64,000 bases of DNA from Lentisphaera araneosa HTCC2155 (GCF_000170755.1 NZ_ABCK01000001.1:1-64000), one strand, 5' to 3'. Positions 1 to 9,397 are shown, counted from the stretch's first letter. A program made the numbers and translations. Notes: generated from the sequence alone by a model not told the origin.

Positions 1-75
1 TTTTTGTTTTTAGTCAATCATCTTTTTATGATATTTTCATCTTTTTGTTAAAATCCTTTTCAAAATGATTTTTAA

Positions 76-113
76 ACAAAAAAAGGCTCAGATCAAAAAT
101 GATCTGAGCCTTT
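76..113 (-). terminator. Rho-independent terminator of tRNA-Leu
   Basis: A 13-bp perfect inverted repeat (82-94 with 101-113, core GGCTCAGATC/GATCTGAGCC, 6-nt loop) is followed on the minus strand by a run of T. It lies directly downstream of the tRNA gene, so it should end that transcript. Confidence 0.85.
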
Positions 114-116
114 GAG

Positions 117-198
117 TACTCGGAGTGGGAGTCGAACCCACACGGATTTCTCCACACGGCCCTCAACCGTGCGCGTCTGCCAATTCCGCCACCCGAGC
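117..198 (-). tRNA. tRNA-Leu, anticodon GAG
   Basis: Read on the minus strand the sequence folds as a type II (long variable arm) tRNA. The acceptor stem is GCTCGGG/TCCGAGT with two G-U pairs, and the D arm begins GCGGAATTGG. The anticodon stem is CACGG/CCGTG around the loop TTGAGGG, giving anticodon GAG. The T arm is GTGGG-TTCGACT-CCCAC. The discriminator is A, and the 3' CCA is not encoded (CTC follows), so it must be added post-transcriptionally. GAG reads CUU/CUC leucine codons. Confidence 0.95.
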
Positions 199-445
199 AG
201 GGTGATAAAAGGGCAAAACCTTTTGGTGCGCTTAGAATAAATCGGCTTCCTTTTTAGTCAAAGTCCATTTTGGAAAAAAATGTAAATTTCTTCTGTAGGA
301 GCTGAACTCAAGCCTTTAGCCATAAGCTACCGTGTTTTTATCTATATAAATTGGAGGTTTTTTTTACATATTGTCAGCGTGTCGTTGATTCGAATTGAAA
401 ACTACATACATTATATAGTATTAGAAAATTTAAAGAGACTGGTAT

Positions 446-2596
446 ATGAACTTAAAACACTTAAGCGCCTTATTATTATTTTTTACTTCCTTTAGCACCT
501 TCGCCGAGGAAGATTTTATTGCCTCTGAGAAAGAGCGCCAAGTGACTCGGGTTGTGGCTCAGTTAATGACTCACCTGCATTATGAGAAAAAACCTCTTGA
601 TGATGAAATGAGTAAGGCGGTTTTTGATGAGTTTTTCAAACGCCTCGATTATAGCAAGCGCATTTTTCTTAAATCTGATTACGATCAATTCTCCAAGTAC
701 CGCCCTTTTTTAGATGATATGTACCTCCAAGGCGATTTAACTTTTGCCGAACTCTTCTTTAAACGCTTCAAACAACGCGTTCAAGAAAGACTCGATTATG
801 CCGAAAAGCGTTTGGCTGCAGGCATGGACCTTAAACATGGCGGTGCCTTAAGCTTAGATAGAGAAAATGCCGAGTGGAAAGAAAGCCCTGAAGAACTCAA
901 TGACCTCTGGGATCGCTATATTGAGAACGAAATCATCAATATGCACATCGGTAACTTAGCCAAGCAAATGAAAAAAGATGATGATGAAAAGAAAACAGAA
1001 GAGGAGGAGGCTGCTTTAAACGAAGATAATGGTTCAACTGAAGAGCAGGTACGCAGAAGAATTGTTTTCCGCTTAAAGAACCTCCTAGAAATGGAGAGAG
1101 ATAAGTTTTTCGAGATGGCCATCTCGATGATGACAGGATGTTTTGATCCTCATTCAACTTACTTTGGCCCTAAGAGCATGGAAGAATTCGAGATCATGAT
1201 GAAGCTTTCATTGAACGGTATCGGCGCCACTCTTACCAACAGCGACGGTTACACGAAAGTGGTTCGTATTATTTCTGGTGGTCCCGCAGATAAAGCCAAG
1301 CAATTGAAAAAAGGCGACCGAATCATTGAAGTTCAGCAAGCGGGTGAAGAGCCAGTGAATGTCATTGATATGCCACTTTCAAAAACAATTAGCATGATTC
1401 GTGGGCCTAAAGGCAAAGTCGTCACACTCCATGTTTTACGTGGGGGCATTAATGGTGTTCGTCATGTCTTGAGCATTAAACGCGATAAGATTGATATCTC
1501 AGAATCTGCCGCAGCAAGAAGTAAGTTATTCGAATTAGAAAGAGATGGAGCCATGCAAAAAGTTGGCGTCATTTATCTTCCTTCTTTTTACTTTCACCCC
1601 CAATCAAAGAAGAGTTGTGCGAACGACGTGAAAGCTGAAGTTCTAAAGTTAAAAGAACAGGGTATGCAATCACTTGTTTTTGACTTGCGTGACAATGGTG
1701 GTGGTAGCTTGAGTGAAGTGATCAAGATGACGGGCTTCTTTATCAAAGAAGGTCCGGTAGTTCAAGTGAAAGATTATCGCGGTGAAATTGATGTTCAGAA
1801 AGACCGTTCAGATGATGTGGTTTACGGTGGACCTCTTACAGTTTTAGTGAATCAACACTCGGCTTCAGCCTCTGAAATCTTTGCTGCGGCTATCCAAGAC
1901 TATGAGCGTGGTGTTGTCATTGGCAGTGCTGATCGAACTCACGGTAAAGGCACAGTTCAACAAGTCTATGACTTAGAGCGAATTCAGCAAATGAAAGAAT
2001 TAGCTAAGAATGGTTTTAAACCTGGCGAACTCAAATTTACGATTGCTAAATTCTACCGCATCAATGGTGGTTCAACTCAGAAAATGGGTGTAATCCCAGA
2101 CATTATCCTCCCTCACTTCTACGATAAAGAAAATGGTGGTGAAGCCTCCTTACGTCACTCATTAAAGTACGACACAATTCCTAGAGCACGCGTAAATAAA
2201 GAAGTTTCTGTGAATTCAGCTTTAGATAAATTAAGAAATAATTCAGATAAACGCGTCGGGAAAAGTGATGATTTTGCAGAGCTTCAAAAAGAACTTGATT
2301 ACTACAGAGATCGTTATGAAGATAAAGAGATTTCTCTCAATCAAGATGAGCGAATTTCTGAATTCAAAATGCATTATCAAAGAAGCCAAGACCGTAAAGA
2401 AGTACTACGTCGTATTTCGGGCCGTAAGCCAAAAGCTGAGGAAGAAGAGGATGACGAAGTTGAAGGTCTAGGTGCTTTCTCTCAAGATGGACGTGAAGAA
2501 GTTCTCTTGGATGTCTACTTAAAAGAGGCGGTCGAAATCTCAATAGATCTTCAGATTATGGCTCAAGATAAAAATTCTAACTTGGTGATTCGTTAA
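446..2596 (+). CDS. prc: Carboxy-terminal (tail-specific) processing protease, S41 family
   Basis: 716-aa exported serine protease that degrades or processes envelope proteins from their C-termini. Residues 1-20 are a signal peptide ending TFA. An N-terminal Tsp-type helical domain (about 30-190) is followed by a PDZ domain (about 240-340, with the GIGATL loop), the S41 catalytic core (about 360-560) and a C-terminal DUF3340-like tail (about 560-690). The core carries SASASEIFAAA and GKGTVQQ. By alignment with E. coli Prc, Ser474 and Lys501 form the catalytic dyad, with two extra residues between them. Length is close to E. coli Prc (682). It lies 5 bp upstream of cobC, so it appears to lead the following operon. 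Confidence 0.93.
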   Translation: MNLKHLSALLLFFTSFSTFAEEDFIASEKERQVTRVVAQLMTHLHYEKKPLDDEMSKAVFDEFFKRLDYSKRIFLKSDYDQFSKYRPFLDDMYLQGDLTFAELFFKRFKQRVQERLDYAEKRLAAGMDLKHGGALSLDRENAEWKESPEELNDLWDRYIENEIINMHIGNLAKQMKKDDDEKKTEEEEAALNEDNGSTEEQVRRRIVFRLKNLLEMERDKFFEMAISMMTGCFDPHSTYFGPKSMEEFEIMMKLSLNGIGATLTNSDGYTKVVRIISGGPADKAKQLKKGDRIIEVQQAGEEPVNVIDMPLSKTISMIRGPKGKVVTLHVLRGGINGVRHVLSIKRDKIDISESAAARSKLFELERDGAMQKVGVIYLPSFYFHPQSKKSCANDVKAEVLKLKEQGMQSLVFDLRDNGGGSLSEVIKMTGFFIKEGPVVQVKDYRGEIDVQKDRSDDVVYGGPLTVLVNQHSASASEIFAAAIQDYERGVVIGSADRTHGKGTVQQVYDLERIQQMKELAKNGFKPGELKFTIAKFYRINGGSTQKMGVIPDIILPHFYDKENGGEASLRHSLKYDTIPRARVNKEVSVNSALDKLRNNSDKRVGKSDDFAELQKELDYYRDRYEDKEISLNQDERISEFKMHYQRSQDRKEVLRRISGRKPKAEEEEDDEVEGLGAFSQDGREEVLLDVYLKEAVEISIDLQIMAQDKNSNLVIR

Positions 2597-2601
2597 AAGA
2601 A

Positions 2602-3183
2602 ATGCAAGTTCACCTTTTTCGCCACTTTGCTCATCAAGGCAAAGCTGGCGCTTTTTATGGTAGTACCAATCTCGAGCTCAAAAATAAGACTCACCTAGCA
2701 ATTACTCTTAAGCAGGGCACGAAAGTATTTTCGAGCCCTCTTTTGCGATGTACGCAAAGTTTAGATCGTTTGCAGCTCAATAGTGAACTTAATTTGCAAG
2801 AAGCTAAGGAAGTGGATTTTGGCTCTTGGGAAGGACTCACTTACGCAGAAATAGAGAAAGAGTTCCCAATAGAAGTAAAAGCTTGGCAAGAAAACGAGAA
2901 CTTTCATTTTCCTCAGGGCGAAAAAATCAAAGACTTTCAGAAGCGAATTGAGCATTTGGCTAAATTCATCGCGACACAAAAAGAAGATGTTTTTTTGATG
3001 ACTCACGGCGGAGTGATACGTCACTTAATTTGCCATTACTTAGGGATAAGCTACGATAAGAGCTTGGCATTTCAGGTCGATACAGGATCGCTTTCATCCA
3101 TCGAGCTATTCTCAGGTGGCCTAGGTGTTTTAAAGGCTTTAAATCTAAAAGAAGTGGAATCATGGCAAGCATTACTTTCATAA
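2602..3183 (+). CDS. cobC: Histidine phosphatase, probable alpha-ribazole phosphatase CobC
   Basis: 193-aa cytosolic histidine-phosphatase-superfamily protein. It has the N-terminal phosphohistidine motif LFRHFAH (His8), Arg49 in SSPLLRC, the acidic EVDFGSWEG segment (70-77) and the second catalytic histidine in THGGVIRH (His135). The superfamily is broad, so the alpha-ribazole-phosphate phosphatase assignment (nucleotide-loop assembly of cobalamin) rests on the neighbours cobU, cobT and cobS, with which it overlaps or nearly abuts. The first motif is RHFAH rather than the commoner RHGET/RHGQT. It starts 5 bp after prc and overlaps cobU by 22 bp. No strong ribosome binding site is visible, so translation may be coupled to prc. 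Confidence 0.8.
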   Translation: MQVHLFRHFAHQGKAGAFYGSTNLELKNKTHLAITLKQGTKVFSSPLLRCTQSLDRLQLNSELNLQEAKEVDFGSWEGLTYAEIEKEFPIEVKAWQENENFHFPQGEKIKDFQKRIEHLAKFIATQKEDVFLMTHGGVIRHLICHYLGISYDKSLAFQVDTGSLSSIELFSGGLGVLKALNLKEVESWQALLS

Positions 3184-3701
3184 CAGGCGGTTGCCGATCA
3201 GGAAAAAGTTCAAAAGCAGAGGAACTCTGTTTAAATTCACCACCTCCTCATCACTACCTCGCCACGGCTACCGCATTTGATGGTGAAATGAGCAAGCGTA
3301 TCGAAGCTCATAAAATCCAAAGAGCTGCTGCCCATTGGAATAATGTTGAAGAGCCTTTAGAGATTTTAGAAAAGATTAAAGATTTTAAAGAAGGCAGTGT
3401 GCTACTCGAATGTGTGACTTTGTGGATTAGTAATTTGATGTGGCAGTCCGAACAAGATAATGCTGAAATTAATGAAAGCCTTATCATAGAGAAAACCGAA
3501 GCGCTTATTGAAGCGATGAAAGTGAGTCCTTGTCATTTCTTTATCGTCTCTAATGAAACTGGCTTAGGGATCATGCCGATGAATGCTCAAGCACGTTTAT
3601 TCGGTGACTTGGCAGGGCGTTGTAATCAGCTTTTGGCGAAGGCCGCAGATCGTGCGATTTTTATGGTGAGTGGTCTGCCGATGGAACTTAAAAATGTTTA
3701 A
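3162..3701 (+). CDS. cobU: Adenosylcobinamide kinase / adenosylcobinamide-phosphate guanylyltransferase
   Basis: 179-aa bifunctional enzyme that phosphorylates adenosylcobinamide and transfers GMP to it to make AdoCbi-GDP. The P-loop GGCRSGKSS is at residues 9-17. The segment KRIEAHKIQR (about 45-54) holds the conserved histidine (His50) that is guanylylated in the family. The SNETGLGIMP segment near residue 130 is also typical. Length matches the family (about 180). The start lies inside the end of cobC and the stop overlaps the cobT start, so the four cob genes read as one tightly coupled unit. Confidence 0.93.
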   Translation: MASITFITGGCRSGKSSKAEELCLNSPPPHHYLATATAFDGEMSKRIEAHKIQRAAAHWNNVEEPLEILEKIKDFKEGSVLLECVTLWISNLMWQSEQDNAEINESLIIEKTEALIEAMKVSPCHFFIVSNETGLGIMPMNAQARLFGDLAGRCNQLLAKAADRAIFMVSGLPMELKNV

Positions 3702-4731
3702 AGTCCCCCGTATTGACCGAGTCGATCAAAGTTTTGCGACAAAAGCAAAGAATAAACTCGATTCATTAGCTATTCCTCAAGGTGCACTCGGTGACTTGGG
3801 GGCTTTAGCTGAGACATTAATGACTTTCCAAAAATCACTCACACCCAGTTTTAAGAAGCGCGAACTCTTCCTTTGTGCAGCGGACCATGGCATTGCAGTA
3901 AAAGGAGTGAGTCAATACCCACAAATCACAGATAAAATTTTAACTTGTGCGAGTTATCAAGGAGCAGTGATTAATGCACTTTGCAAAACTCACGATTGTC
4001 ATTTATTTCTTATTGACTGCGGCTTGATTAATGATGTTAAACAGAGCTCTTTATCCATAATTAGCCAAGTACTTGATAATGGGACTAAAGATTTTTCGGT
4101 AGAAGCGGCCATGAGCTCCACGCAGTGCGAAAAGGCACTTAATAACGGGATTTACTTAGCCACTCAGAGTGAGGCGCAATTAATTCTTTTAGGAGAAATG
4201 GGCATCGGCAATACCAGTTCAGCCGCTGCGATGTTCGCAAAGCTTTACAATTTAGAAGCTGAGCAATGCGTTGGAGCTGGAACGGGCTTAGATAAAGAAG
4301 GTATAAAACATAAAGCGCAAATCATTCAGCAGGGCTTAGATCGCTTCTCTATCGAAGAGCTCGAAGGAGAAGAAAAGGCTTTTGAAATCCTAAGGCAATT
4401 GGGCGGTTTTGAACTCGCCACACTCGTGGGCATTTGTCTAGGTGCCGCTCAACAAGGTAAGCTAATCCTACTTGATGGTTTCTTATCAGCAGTGGTTGCG
4501 CTTATCGCAAAAGAATTTAATCCCGCAGTTCTCGACTATATGCTCGCGAGTCATGTCAGTCACGAACAAGCTCATAAACATGCTTTAGAACTTCTGGGTA
4601 AACAAGCTCTCCTAGACTTGAAAATGCGTTTAGGAGAGGGCAGTGGTGCCGTTTTAGCTTTACCCTTAATTGATAGTGTTTGTGCTATACTTGAGAGCAC
4701 CATGACGCTAGATGAGGCACTCAGTGTTTAA
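3694..4731 (+). CDS. cobT: Nicotinate-nucleotide--dimethylbenzimidazole phosphoribosyltransferase
   Basis: 345-aa enzyme that makes alpha-ribazole phosphate from dimethylbenzimidazole and nicotinate mononucleotide, the lower-ligand branch of cobalamin synthesis. Conserved family segments include AADHGIAVKGVSQYP, GEMGIGNTSSAAA and the C-terminal RLGEGSGA, in which Glu315 matches the catalytic glutamate (Glu317 of Salmonella CobT). I chose the ATG at 3694, which overlaps the cobU stop by 8 bp and has GGAA upstream. An in-frame ATG at 3670 would add eight residues that do not resemble the family N-terminus. No cobalamin-lid or corrin-ring genes are present, suggesting salvage/assembly only, as far as this window shows. 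Confidence 0.92.
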   Translation: MFKVPRIDRVDQSFATKAKNKLDSLAIPQGALGDLGALAETLMTFQKSLTPSFKKRELFLCAADHGIAVKGVSQYPQITDKILTCASYQGAVINALCKTHDCHLFLIDCGLINDVKQSSLSIISQVLDNGTKDFSVEAAMSSTQCEKALNNGIYLATQSEAQLILLGEMGIGNTSSAAAMFAKLYNLEAEQCVGAGTGLDKEGIKHKAQIIQQGLDRFSIEELEGEEKAFEILRQLGGFELATLVGICLGAAQQGKLILLDGFLSAVVALIAKEFNPAVLDYMLASHVSHEQAHKHALELLGKQALLDLKMRLGEGSGAVLALPLIDSVCAILESTMTLDEALSV

Positions 4732-5488
4732 AAGTTTTTTAATGGCCTTGTCGACCTTAACGATTTTTCCTATCCCCTATAAACTCTATGAAAATGGCGA
4801 TACTAAGCAGAGTGCACATTTTTTTCCTATCATTGGCTTACTTGTGGGGCTTGTTTTAGCTTTAGTTGCCTCCGCTATTCATGGCTTATTTAGCCCACAG
4901 TTTAATGCTTTACTCATCCTCTTTTTATCAGTCGCTGTATCAAGAGCGTTTCATCTAGATGGTTTTGCGGATTGCGCAGATGCCTTTTGGTCGAGTCGTC
5001 ATCAGGAAAAGAAACTGGAGATCATGAAGGATAGCCGAATCGGAGTCATGGGTGTCTTAGCACTCATTTTCCTTTTAGGGGCTAAATACATCTATTTAGA
5101 ACGCCTTATGCATTTGGATATAAGCGTGGTCTTTGTCACAGTTTTTTCGATGGTTTTAGCAGGTCGCTGCTCGATGAATTTCCACATGTGGCTTATTAAG
5201 CCAAAAGACTCCGGTTTAGGCAAGGCCTTTTGGAATGCTAAGTCAGCCTTCACGGCTTTAATTGTTTTGGCACTCGGCTTGTTTTGTACCCTTCCATTAA
5301 TTTCTGCTTTTAGTTTATTAATCATAATCTTGTTGAGTAGCGTCTTATGGTGTATGTACGTCAAAAAAAATATTGGCTGTGGGACTGGTGATACACTTGG
5401 CGCATCTTGCGAAATATCCGAGCTACTAGTTTTGCTGGCTAGTTTCGAATTCCTTCCACTCATTCTCAAATTAGTAGGTAATCAATGA
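4712..5488 (+). CDS. cobS: Adenosylcobinamide-GDP ribazoletransferase (cobalamin-5'-phosphate synthase)
   Basis: 258-aa integral membrane enzyme joining AdoCbi-GDP and alpha-ribazole(-phosphate) in the last step of nucleotide-loop assembly. The family signature HLDGFADCADAFWSS, followed by KKLEIMKDSRIGVMG (about 80-115), carries the conserved acidic and basic residues. Several hydrophobic segments (about 35-60, 65-78, 110-125, 145-160, 180-215, 235-250) fit a polytopic membrane protein. The start overlaps the cobT end by 20 bp and the stop overlaps the next gene by ATGA. Confidence 0.92.
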   Translation: MRHSVFKSFLMALSTLTIFPIPYKLYENGDTKQSAHFFPIIGLLVGLVLALVASAIHGLFSPQFNALLILFLSVAVSRAFHLDGFADCADAFWSSRHQEKKLEIMKDSRIGVMGVLALIFLLGAKYIYLERLMHLDISVVFVTVFSMVLAGRCSMNFHMWLIKPKDSGLGKAFWNAKSAFTALIVLALGLFCTLPLISAFSLLIIILLSSVLWCMYVKKNIGCGTGDTLGASCEISELLVLLASFEFLPLILKLVGNQ

Positions 5489-6567
5489 AGTTTTTAAGAT
5501 CACTTTTTATGCGTTTGATGAAATCAATTATTAGTATCATTGTTCTTCTGCTTATGTCTTTAGCAGGTATTTGGTGCTTTTTACATAAGCCCTGGCTCGA
5601 AGCTGCCGACAAGCAAGTGCCTCAAGTTAAAGTTGACCCAGAGCGCATGAAAGAAATTGTTAAACTTTTTTCAGTGCGTTTTCACCCTCGATCCTATCGA
5701 GATCACGTTGCCTTACTTGCAACGGGCAAGACAATCCAAAGGCGTTTTGAAACGACTAAAGGTAAAGTTGAGATGCAGAAGTTTTCTGTCAATATTCCAG
5801 ACAAGGGAGAAACGGTTTCTAAAGAATACTTCAATGTTTCTTGTCTTTTTGGTGAAGGAAAAGGCCCGCTCATCATTATTGGGGCTCATTACGACTCACA
5901 CGACATGACACCTGGTGCCGATGATAATGCTTCAGGCCTTGCAGGCTTATTAGAACTTGCTTATTTATTGGATGCCGAGAAAAAACTCAACTGTGAAATT
6001 GAACTGGTAGCTTACAGCTTGGAAGAACCTCCTTTTTTTGCGACAGATGATATGGGCAGTGCCCATCATGCCAATAAACTCGAAAAAGAAGGTGTAGAAG
6101 TGCGTGCTGTCTTGATCTTAGAGATGATTGGTTATTTTACTGAAGAAGCCAACTCTCAAGATTATCCTACGCCTTTGTTTAAATTGCTTTACCCAAGTGT
6201 GGGCAATTTTATTGCTATAGTGGGCAAACTAGATCAAGGTAAATTCACCGGTGAAGTGAAGTCGGCCTTTATGTCGGTGCAAGGTTTAGGCGTACAATCT
6301 ATAAATGCACCCGTTGAAATTCCTGGGATAGATTTTTCGGATCACCGCAATTACTGGGCCAAAGGTCATCAGGCAGTGATGATTACAGATACTGCCTTTT
6401 ATCGTAATAAGGCTTATCATACTGAAAATGATACCTGGGATCGTCTCAACTATGAAAAAATGGCTCTAGTAGTCGAGGGTACTTTTAATGCGGTTATGAA
6501 ACTCTCCAAGAAAGAGCCAAAAGTAGAGCTTAATAAGGAAGTGAAAGAAACTCCCACAAAAGAATAA
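5485..6567 (+). CDS. M28-family zinc peptidase, membrane-anchored
   Basis: 360-aa M28 (aminopeptidase-like) protein. A hydrophobic segment at about 15-33 is probably an uncleaved anchor, placing the catalytic domain outside the cytoplasm. Zinc-ligand motifs are visible: GAHYDSH (His135), GADDNASG (Asp147), YSLEEPPF (catalytic Glu180/181), EMIGYF (Glu213) and a C-terminal AYHTENDTWD histidine. It overlaps cobS by 4 bp (ATGA), so it belongs to the same transcription unit although no role in cobalamin metabolism is known for this family. The substrate cannot be told from sequence. Confidence 0.85.
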   Translation: MKFLRSLFMRLMKSIISIIVLLLMSLAGIWCFLHKPWLEAADKQVPQVKVDPERMKEIVKLFSVRFHPRSYRDHVALLATGKTIQRRFETTKGKVEMQKFSVNIPDKGETVSKEYFNVSCLFGEGKGPLIIIGAHYDSHDMTPGADDNASGLAGLLELAYLLDAEKKLNCEIELVAYSLEEPPFFATDDMGSAHHANKLEKEGVEVRAVLILEMIGYFTEEANSQDYPTPLFKLLYPSVGNFIAIVGKLDQGKFTGEVKSAFMSVQGLGVQSINAPVEIPGIDFSDHRNYWAKGHQAVMITDTAFYRNKAYHTENDTWDRLNYEKMALVVEGTFNAVMKLSKKEPKVELNKEVKETPTKE

Positions 6568-6568
6568 T

Positions 6569-7051
6569 TTAATCTTCGTGCAGCTCAGTCATTCGACTAT
6601 TAGGATCTAGCCAAATCTGAAAAAAAGTTCTTGCAAAAATACGTCCTTTAATTTCGCCGATGAATTTTTTGTTATGAAAAAAATGGGTTGAGTCCTTGGA
6701 GAAGAAGGCCATAAGTTCATCGTCTTTTTTTATATTGGGCCAAATTTTTTTTAATTGTTCAGCCCACTTTATAGCATGCTCTTCTTTGCAAAGCTGTAAG
6801 CGTTCCCATTCTTGCATTGTTGTTTTTATTAAATCATCATTATCAACATTACGATTGTAAGTGTATTGAAATATATGATCTTGTTTATAATCGACTTTTT
6901 GAGAATTTTTAGTGAGTATTTTGAGATCATAGATTTTAAAAAAGAAATATTTATAGGGCTTATTTTTATAGACTCTAAACTGATCAAAGTTAGGAACTTC
7001 ATTGGCTATAACTAAACTCGATAAAAATATTAATATCATAAATCTATTCAT
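6569..7051 (-). CDS. Secreted chalcone isomerase-like family protein
   Basis: 160-aa protein with a signal peptide (MNRFMILIFLSSLVIANE). The C-terminal part (KIW..IKKDDEL ... FFHNKKFIGEIKG ... FARTFFQIWLDP) matches the bacterial chalcone-isomerase-like fold, whose members often bind lipids or fatty acids and lack isomerase activity. I chose the ATG at 7051, which overlaps the stop of the upstream DUF2878 gene by 8 bp. A TTG at 7063 would add four residues. It lacks the usual LLG ending of the family. It converges on the M28 gene with only 1 bp between stops and no visible terminator. Confidence 0.65.
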   Translation of the reverse strand: MNRFMILIFLSSLVIANEVPNFDQFRVYKNKPYKYFFFKIYDLKILTKNSQKVDYKQDHIFQYTYNRNVDNDDLIKTTMQEWERLQLCKEEHAIKWAEQLKKIWPNIKKDDELMAFFSKDSTHFFHNKKFIGEIKGRIFARTFFQIWLDPNSRMTELHED

Positions 7052-7547
7052 GGTCAGCACCAATTTTCATGTTCATTCTATAGAAGAAAGTCATCAAAGA
7101 TACATAAGTAAACATATGAATAGCTATTGAATATATAATTGGTTCTGAGTATTTAACAACGCCTATTTTCTGAGCGAAAAAATATGATGCAGGTGCGAGT
7201 ACACCCAAACTTATTGCGCGTACATAAGTTTTAAAAATAAATGAGAAAGATGATCTTAAAGTACAAGCAAAAACAAACCAGATTATAGCAAGATATAAAC
7301 TAGAGTTACTTTTTGCGGATGTATTAAGAATATTAATATAGTCCATTAATTGATCCATAGAATACCCGCAAATACCAGCTATGAGAATAATAATTAACTC
7401 TCGTAATTTTTCGCTTTTGAACGATAGATGTAAGCCAACTGTTAAAAAGGCAGCAATGAAAGCATAAAATCTATCTGGGTAAAATATACAAAGAAACCAA
7501 GTTATTTGATAAAAAATGCCGTTAAGTATGTATTCAAATTTTTTCAT
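7044..7547 (-). CDS. DUF2878-like integral membrane protein
   Basis: 167-aa protein with about five hydrophobic segments (roughly 10-40, 48-66, 83-100, 108-125, 132-155). The N-terminus (NGIFYQITWFLCIF), the GYSMDQLMDY segment and LYLAIIWFVFACTLRSS match the DUF2878 pattern. In proteobacteria this family commonly neighbours chalcone-isomerase-like and fatty-acid-modifying genes, and the 8-bp overlap with the chalcone-like gene here repeats that association. Function is unknown; a link to membrane lipid modification is inference only. Confidence 0.6.
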   Translation of the reverse strand: MKKFEYILNGIFYQITWFLCIFYPDRFYAFIAAFLTVGLHLSFKSEKLRELIIILIAGICGYSMDQLMDYINILNTSAKSNSSLYLAIIWFVFACTLRSSFSFIFKTYVRAISLGVLAPASYFFAQKIGVVKYSEPIIYSIAIHMFTYVSLMTFFYRMNMKIGADHE

Positions 7548-7655
7548 ACATTAACTTTATTAGTTTCATTACTAAAAACAAATCAAAACGTTCAAAACGT
7601 TCACCTTAGCTTATTTTATTTTAAATATTATGAACTTATCACCTAAGCCGAGCAC

Positions 7656-7688
7656 AAAAAAGCCCCTGAATTAAATCCAGAGGCTTTT
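7656..7688 (-). terminator. Rho-independent terminator of the nfu-serC operon
   Basis: On the minus strand an 11-bp stem (AAAAGCCTCTG/CAGGGGCTTTT, one G-U pair, 9-nt loop; 7678-7688 with 7658-7668) ends in a T run. It lies about 20 bp after the serC stop. Confidence 0.8.
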
Positions 7689-7706
7689 GATCACTAGGAA
7701 CTAAAT

Positions 7707-8822
7707 TTACTTAACTTCCTTGTAAGCCCATTCTAACCAAGGCATGAGAGCTTCGAGGTCAGATGTTTCAACTGTCGCTCCACACCAGATACGAAGGCCT
7801 GATGGAGCATCGCGGTAAGCGCCGATATCGTAAGCAGCATCTTCGTCAGCGAGAAGCTTAATGAGTGCTTTGACTTGATCACCTTCGAGCTTAAGAGTCA
7901 AGCAAACTGAAGTTGTGGAGTTGATGTCGTCAGATTTAGCTAGGAAATCAATCCAGTCATGCTTAGCAACAAAATCAGCAATAACCCCTGCGTTAGCTTC
8001 AGAACGTTTAATCAGACCAGCAACGCCGCCTTCGCTTTCAGCCCATTCAAGAGCATCAACGTAGTCCGCTACAGCAAGCATAGAAGGAGTATTGATCGTT
8101 GCACCCGTGAAAATACCTTCGATGAGTGCACCACCTTTGGTCATGCGGAAGATTTTTGGAAGTGGACGACCCGCGTCGAAGTTTTCGAGACGCTCAACAG
8201 CACGTGGGCTCAAGATGATCACACCGTGACCGCCTTCACCACCGAGTACTTTCTGCCAAGAGTAAGTGACAACGTCGAGTTTTTCCCAAGGTAATTCCAT
8301 TGCAAAACACGCAGAAGTCGCATCACAAATAGTCAAACCTTTGCGATCGTCAGAAATCCAGTCAGCGTTAGCAACGCGAACGCCAGAAGTTGTACCATTC
8401 CATGTGAAAACAATGTCGTGATCAGGATTAGTTTGTGAGAGGTCAGGAAGCTCACCGTATTCAGCTTTGAACTGAGTCACGTTTTCGAGTTTGAGTTGTT
8501 TAACGATGTCAGTCATCCAACCTTGACCAAATGATTCCCAGAAACATACGTCTACTGGACGCTCACCGAGAGCTGACCAGAGAAACATTTCAACCGCACC
8601 TGTGTCAGATGCCGGAACGATACCGAGGCGGTAATCTTCAGGGAGACCTAAGATTTCTTTTGACTTATCAATAGCTTTTTTGAGAGTGCTTTTACCCACT
8701 GCAGAGCGGTGTGAACGACCAAGTGTGTCGAGAGTGAGTTTGTCTACAGAATAACCGGGGTGCTTAGCACAAGGACCGGAAGAAAAATTAGGGCAGGCTG
8801 GTTTTGCTGCTGGTTTACTCAT
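7707..8822 (-). CDS. serC: Phosphoserine aminotransferase (SerC, archaeal/alphaproteobacterial-type)
   Basis: 371-aa PLP-dependent aminotransferase converting 3-phosphohydroxypyruvate to phosphoserine. The PLP lysine lies in [14 protein letters not shown] (Lys191). [14 protein letters not shown] at the N-terminus, [10 protein letters not shown] and [10 protein letters not shown] are typical of the TIGR01365-type subgroup rather than the E. coli type. A clear ribosome site (AGGAAG, 5-nt spacing) precedes the ATG at 8822. The gene starts 17 bp after nfu and shares its transcript, ending at the terminator at 7656-7688. Confidence 0.93.
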   Translation of the reverse strand: MSKPAAKPACPNFSSGPCAKHPGYSVDKLTLDTLGRSHRSAVGKSTLKKAIDKSKEILGLPEDYRLGIVPASDTGAVEMFLWSALGERPVDVCFWESFGQGWMTDIVKQLKLENVTQFKAEYGELPDLSQTNPDHDIVFTWNGTTSGVRVANADWISDDRKGLTICDATSACFAMELPWEKLDVVTYSWQKVLGGEGGHGVIILSPRAVERLENFDAGRPLPKIFRMTKGGALIEGIFTGATINTPSMLAVADYVDALEWAESEGGVAGLIKRSEANAGVIADFVAKHDWIDFLAKSDDINSTTSVCLTLKLEGDQVKALIKLLADEDAAYDIGAYRDAPSGLRIWCGATVETSDLEALMPWLEWAYKEVK

Positions 8823-8839
8823 AAGTACTTCCTTTAGTA

Positions 8840-9397
8840 TTAATATGTATGATTTGCAATTTGAACTGTGATACGAGGATCGAACTGTTCTTGAAGAATA
8901 TTTTCGATGGCCATAAGTGTGCCAGTCGTTGAGCTAGGGCAAGAGCCACAAGCACCTTGATAACGAACGCTGAGAACCATTTCGTCAGAGAGATCAATGA
9001 TATCGACACCACCGCCATCCATGGCTAAACCTGGACGGATAGTCTCATCTAAAATGTCGTCGATTTCAAAAACCAAAGTTTGTTTTTCACCGAAGTTGAT
9101 TTCCGGAACGGCTTGAGCTTTGAATTCAATCGCTTCGACGCGATTATTGATTTCGTCCTTGATCGTCATCTCGATTTCAAACCAGTCGGCTGAATCGTTC
9201 TTAGTAATCGTGATGTAATTGTCGCGGTAAAAGATGCTCACGACACCTTCAACAGCAAAACAAGCGCGAGCTAAATCGTCTGTAGCTTCTTCTGCTGCGG
9301 AGAATTGACAGATACCATCTTCGAGTATGGTTTCGTTTAAAACGTACTTCAAGGCATTGGGATTCGGCGTTGTTTCCATGTGGGTGACAAAAATCAT
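8840..9397 (-). CDS. NFU-type iron-sulfur cluster scaffold/carrier
   Basis: 185-aa protein with an N-terminal Nfu_N domain ([15 protein letters not shown] onward, about 7-90) and a C-terminal NifU-like domain. The latter holds the cluster-binding CxxC in [14 protein letters not shown]. This layout is that of mitochondrial NFU1 and many bacterial Nfu proteins, which deliver 4Fe-4S clusters to target enzymes. The ATG at 9397 has AGGAAC seven bases upstream. It is the first gene of a two-gene unit with serC. Confidence 0.85.
   Translation of the reverse strand: MIFVTHMETTPNPNALKYVLNETILEDGICQFSAAEEATDDLARACFAVEGVVSIFYRDNYITITKNDSADWFEIEMTIKDEINNRVEAIEFKAQAVPEINFGEKQTLVFEIDDILDETIRPGLAMDGGGVDIIDLSDEMVLSVRYQGACGSCPSSTTGTLMAIENILQEQFDPRITVQIANHTY

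Noticed and set aside
200-445. Cobalamin riboswitch ahead of the prc-cob operon
   Set aside because: No B12-box-like sequence or matching hairpins were seen in the 247 bp before prc.
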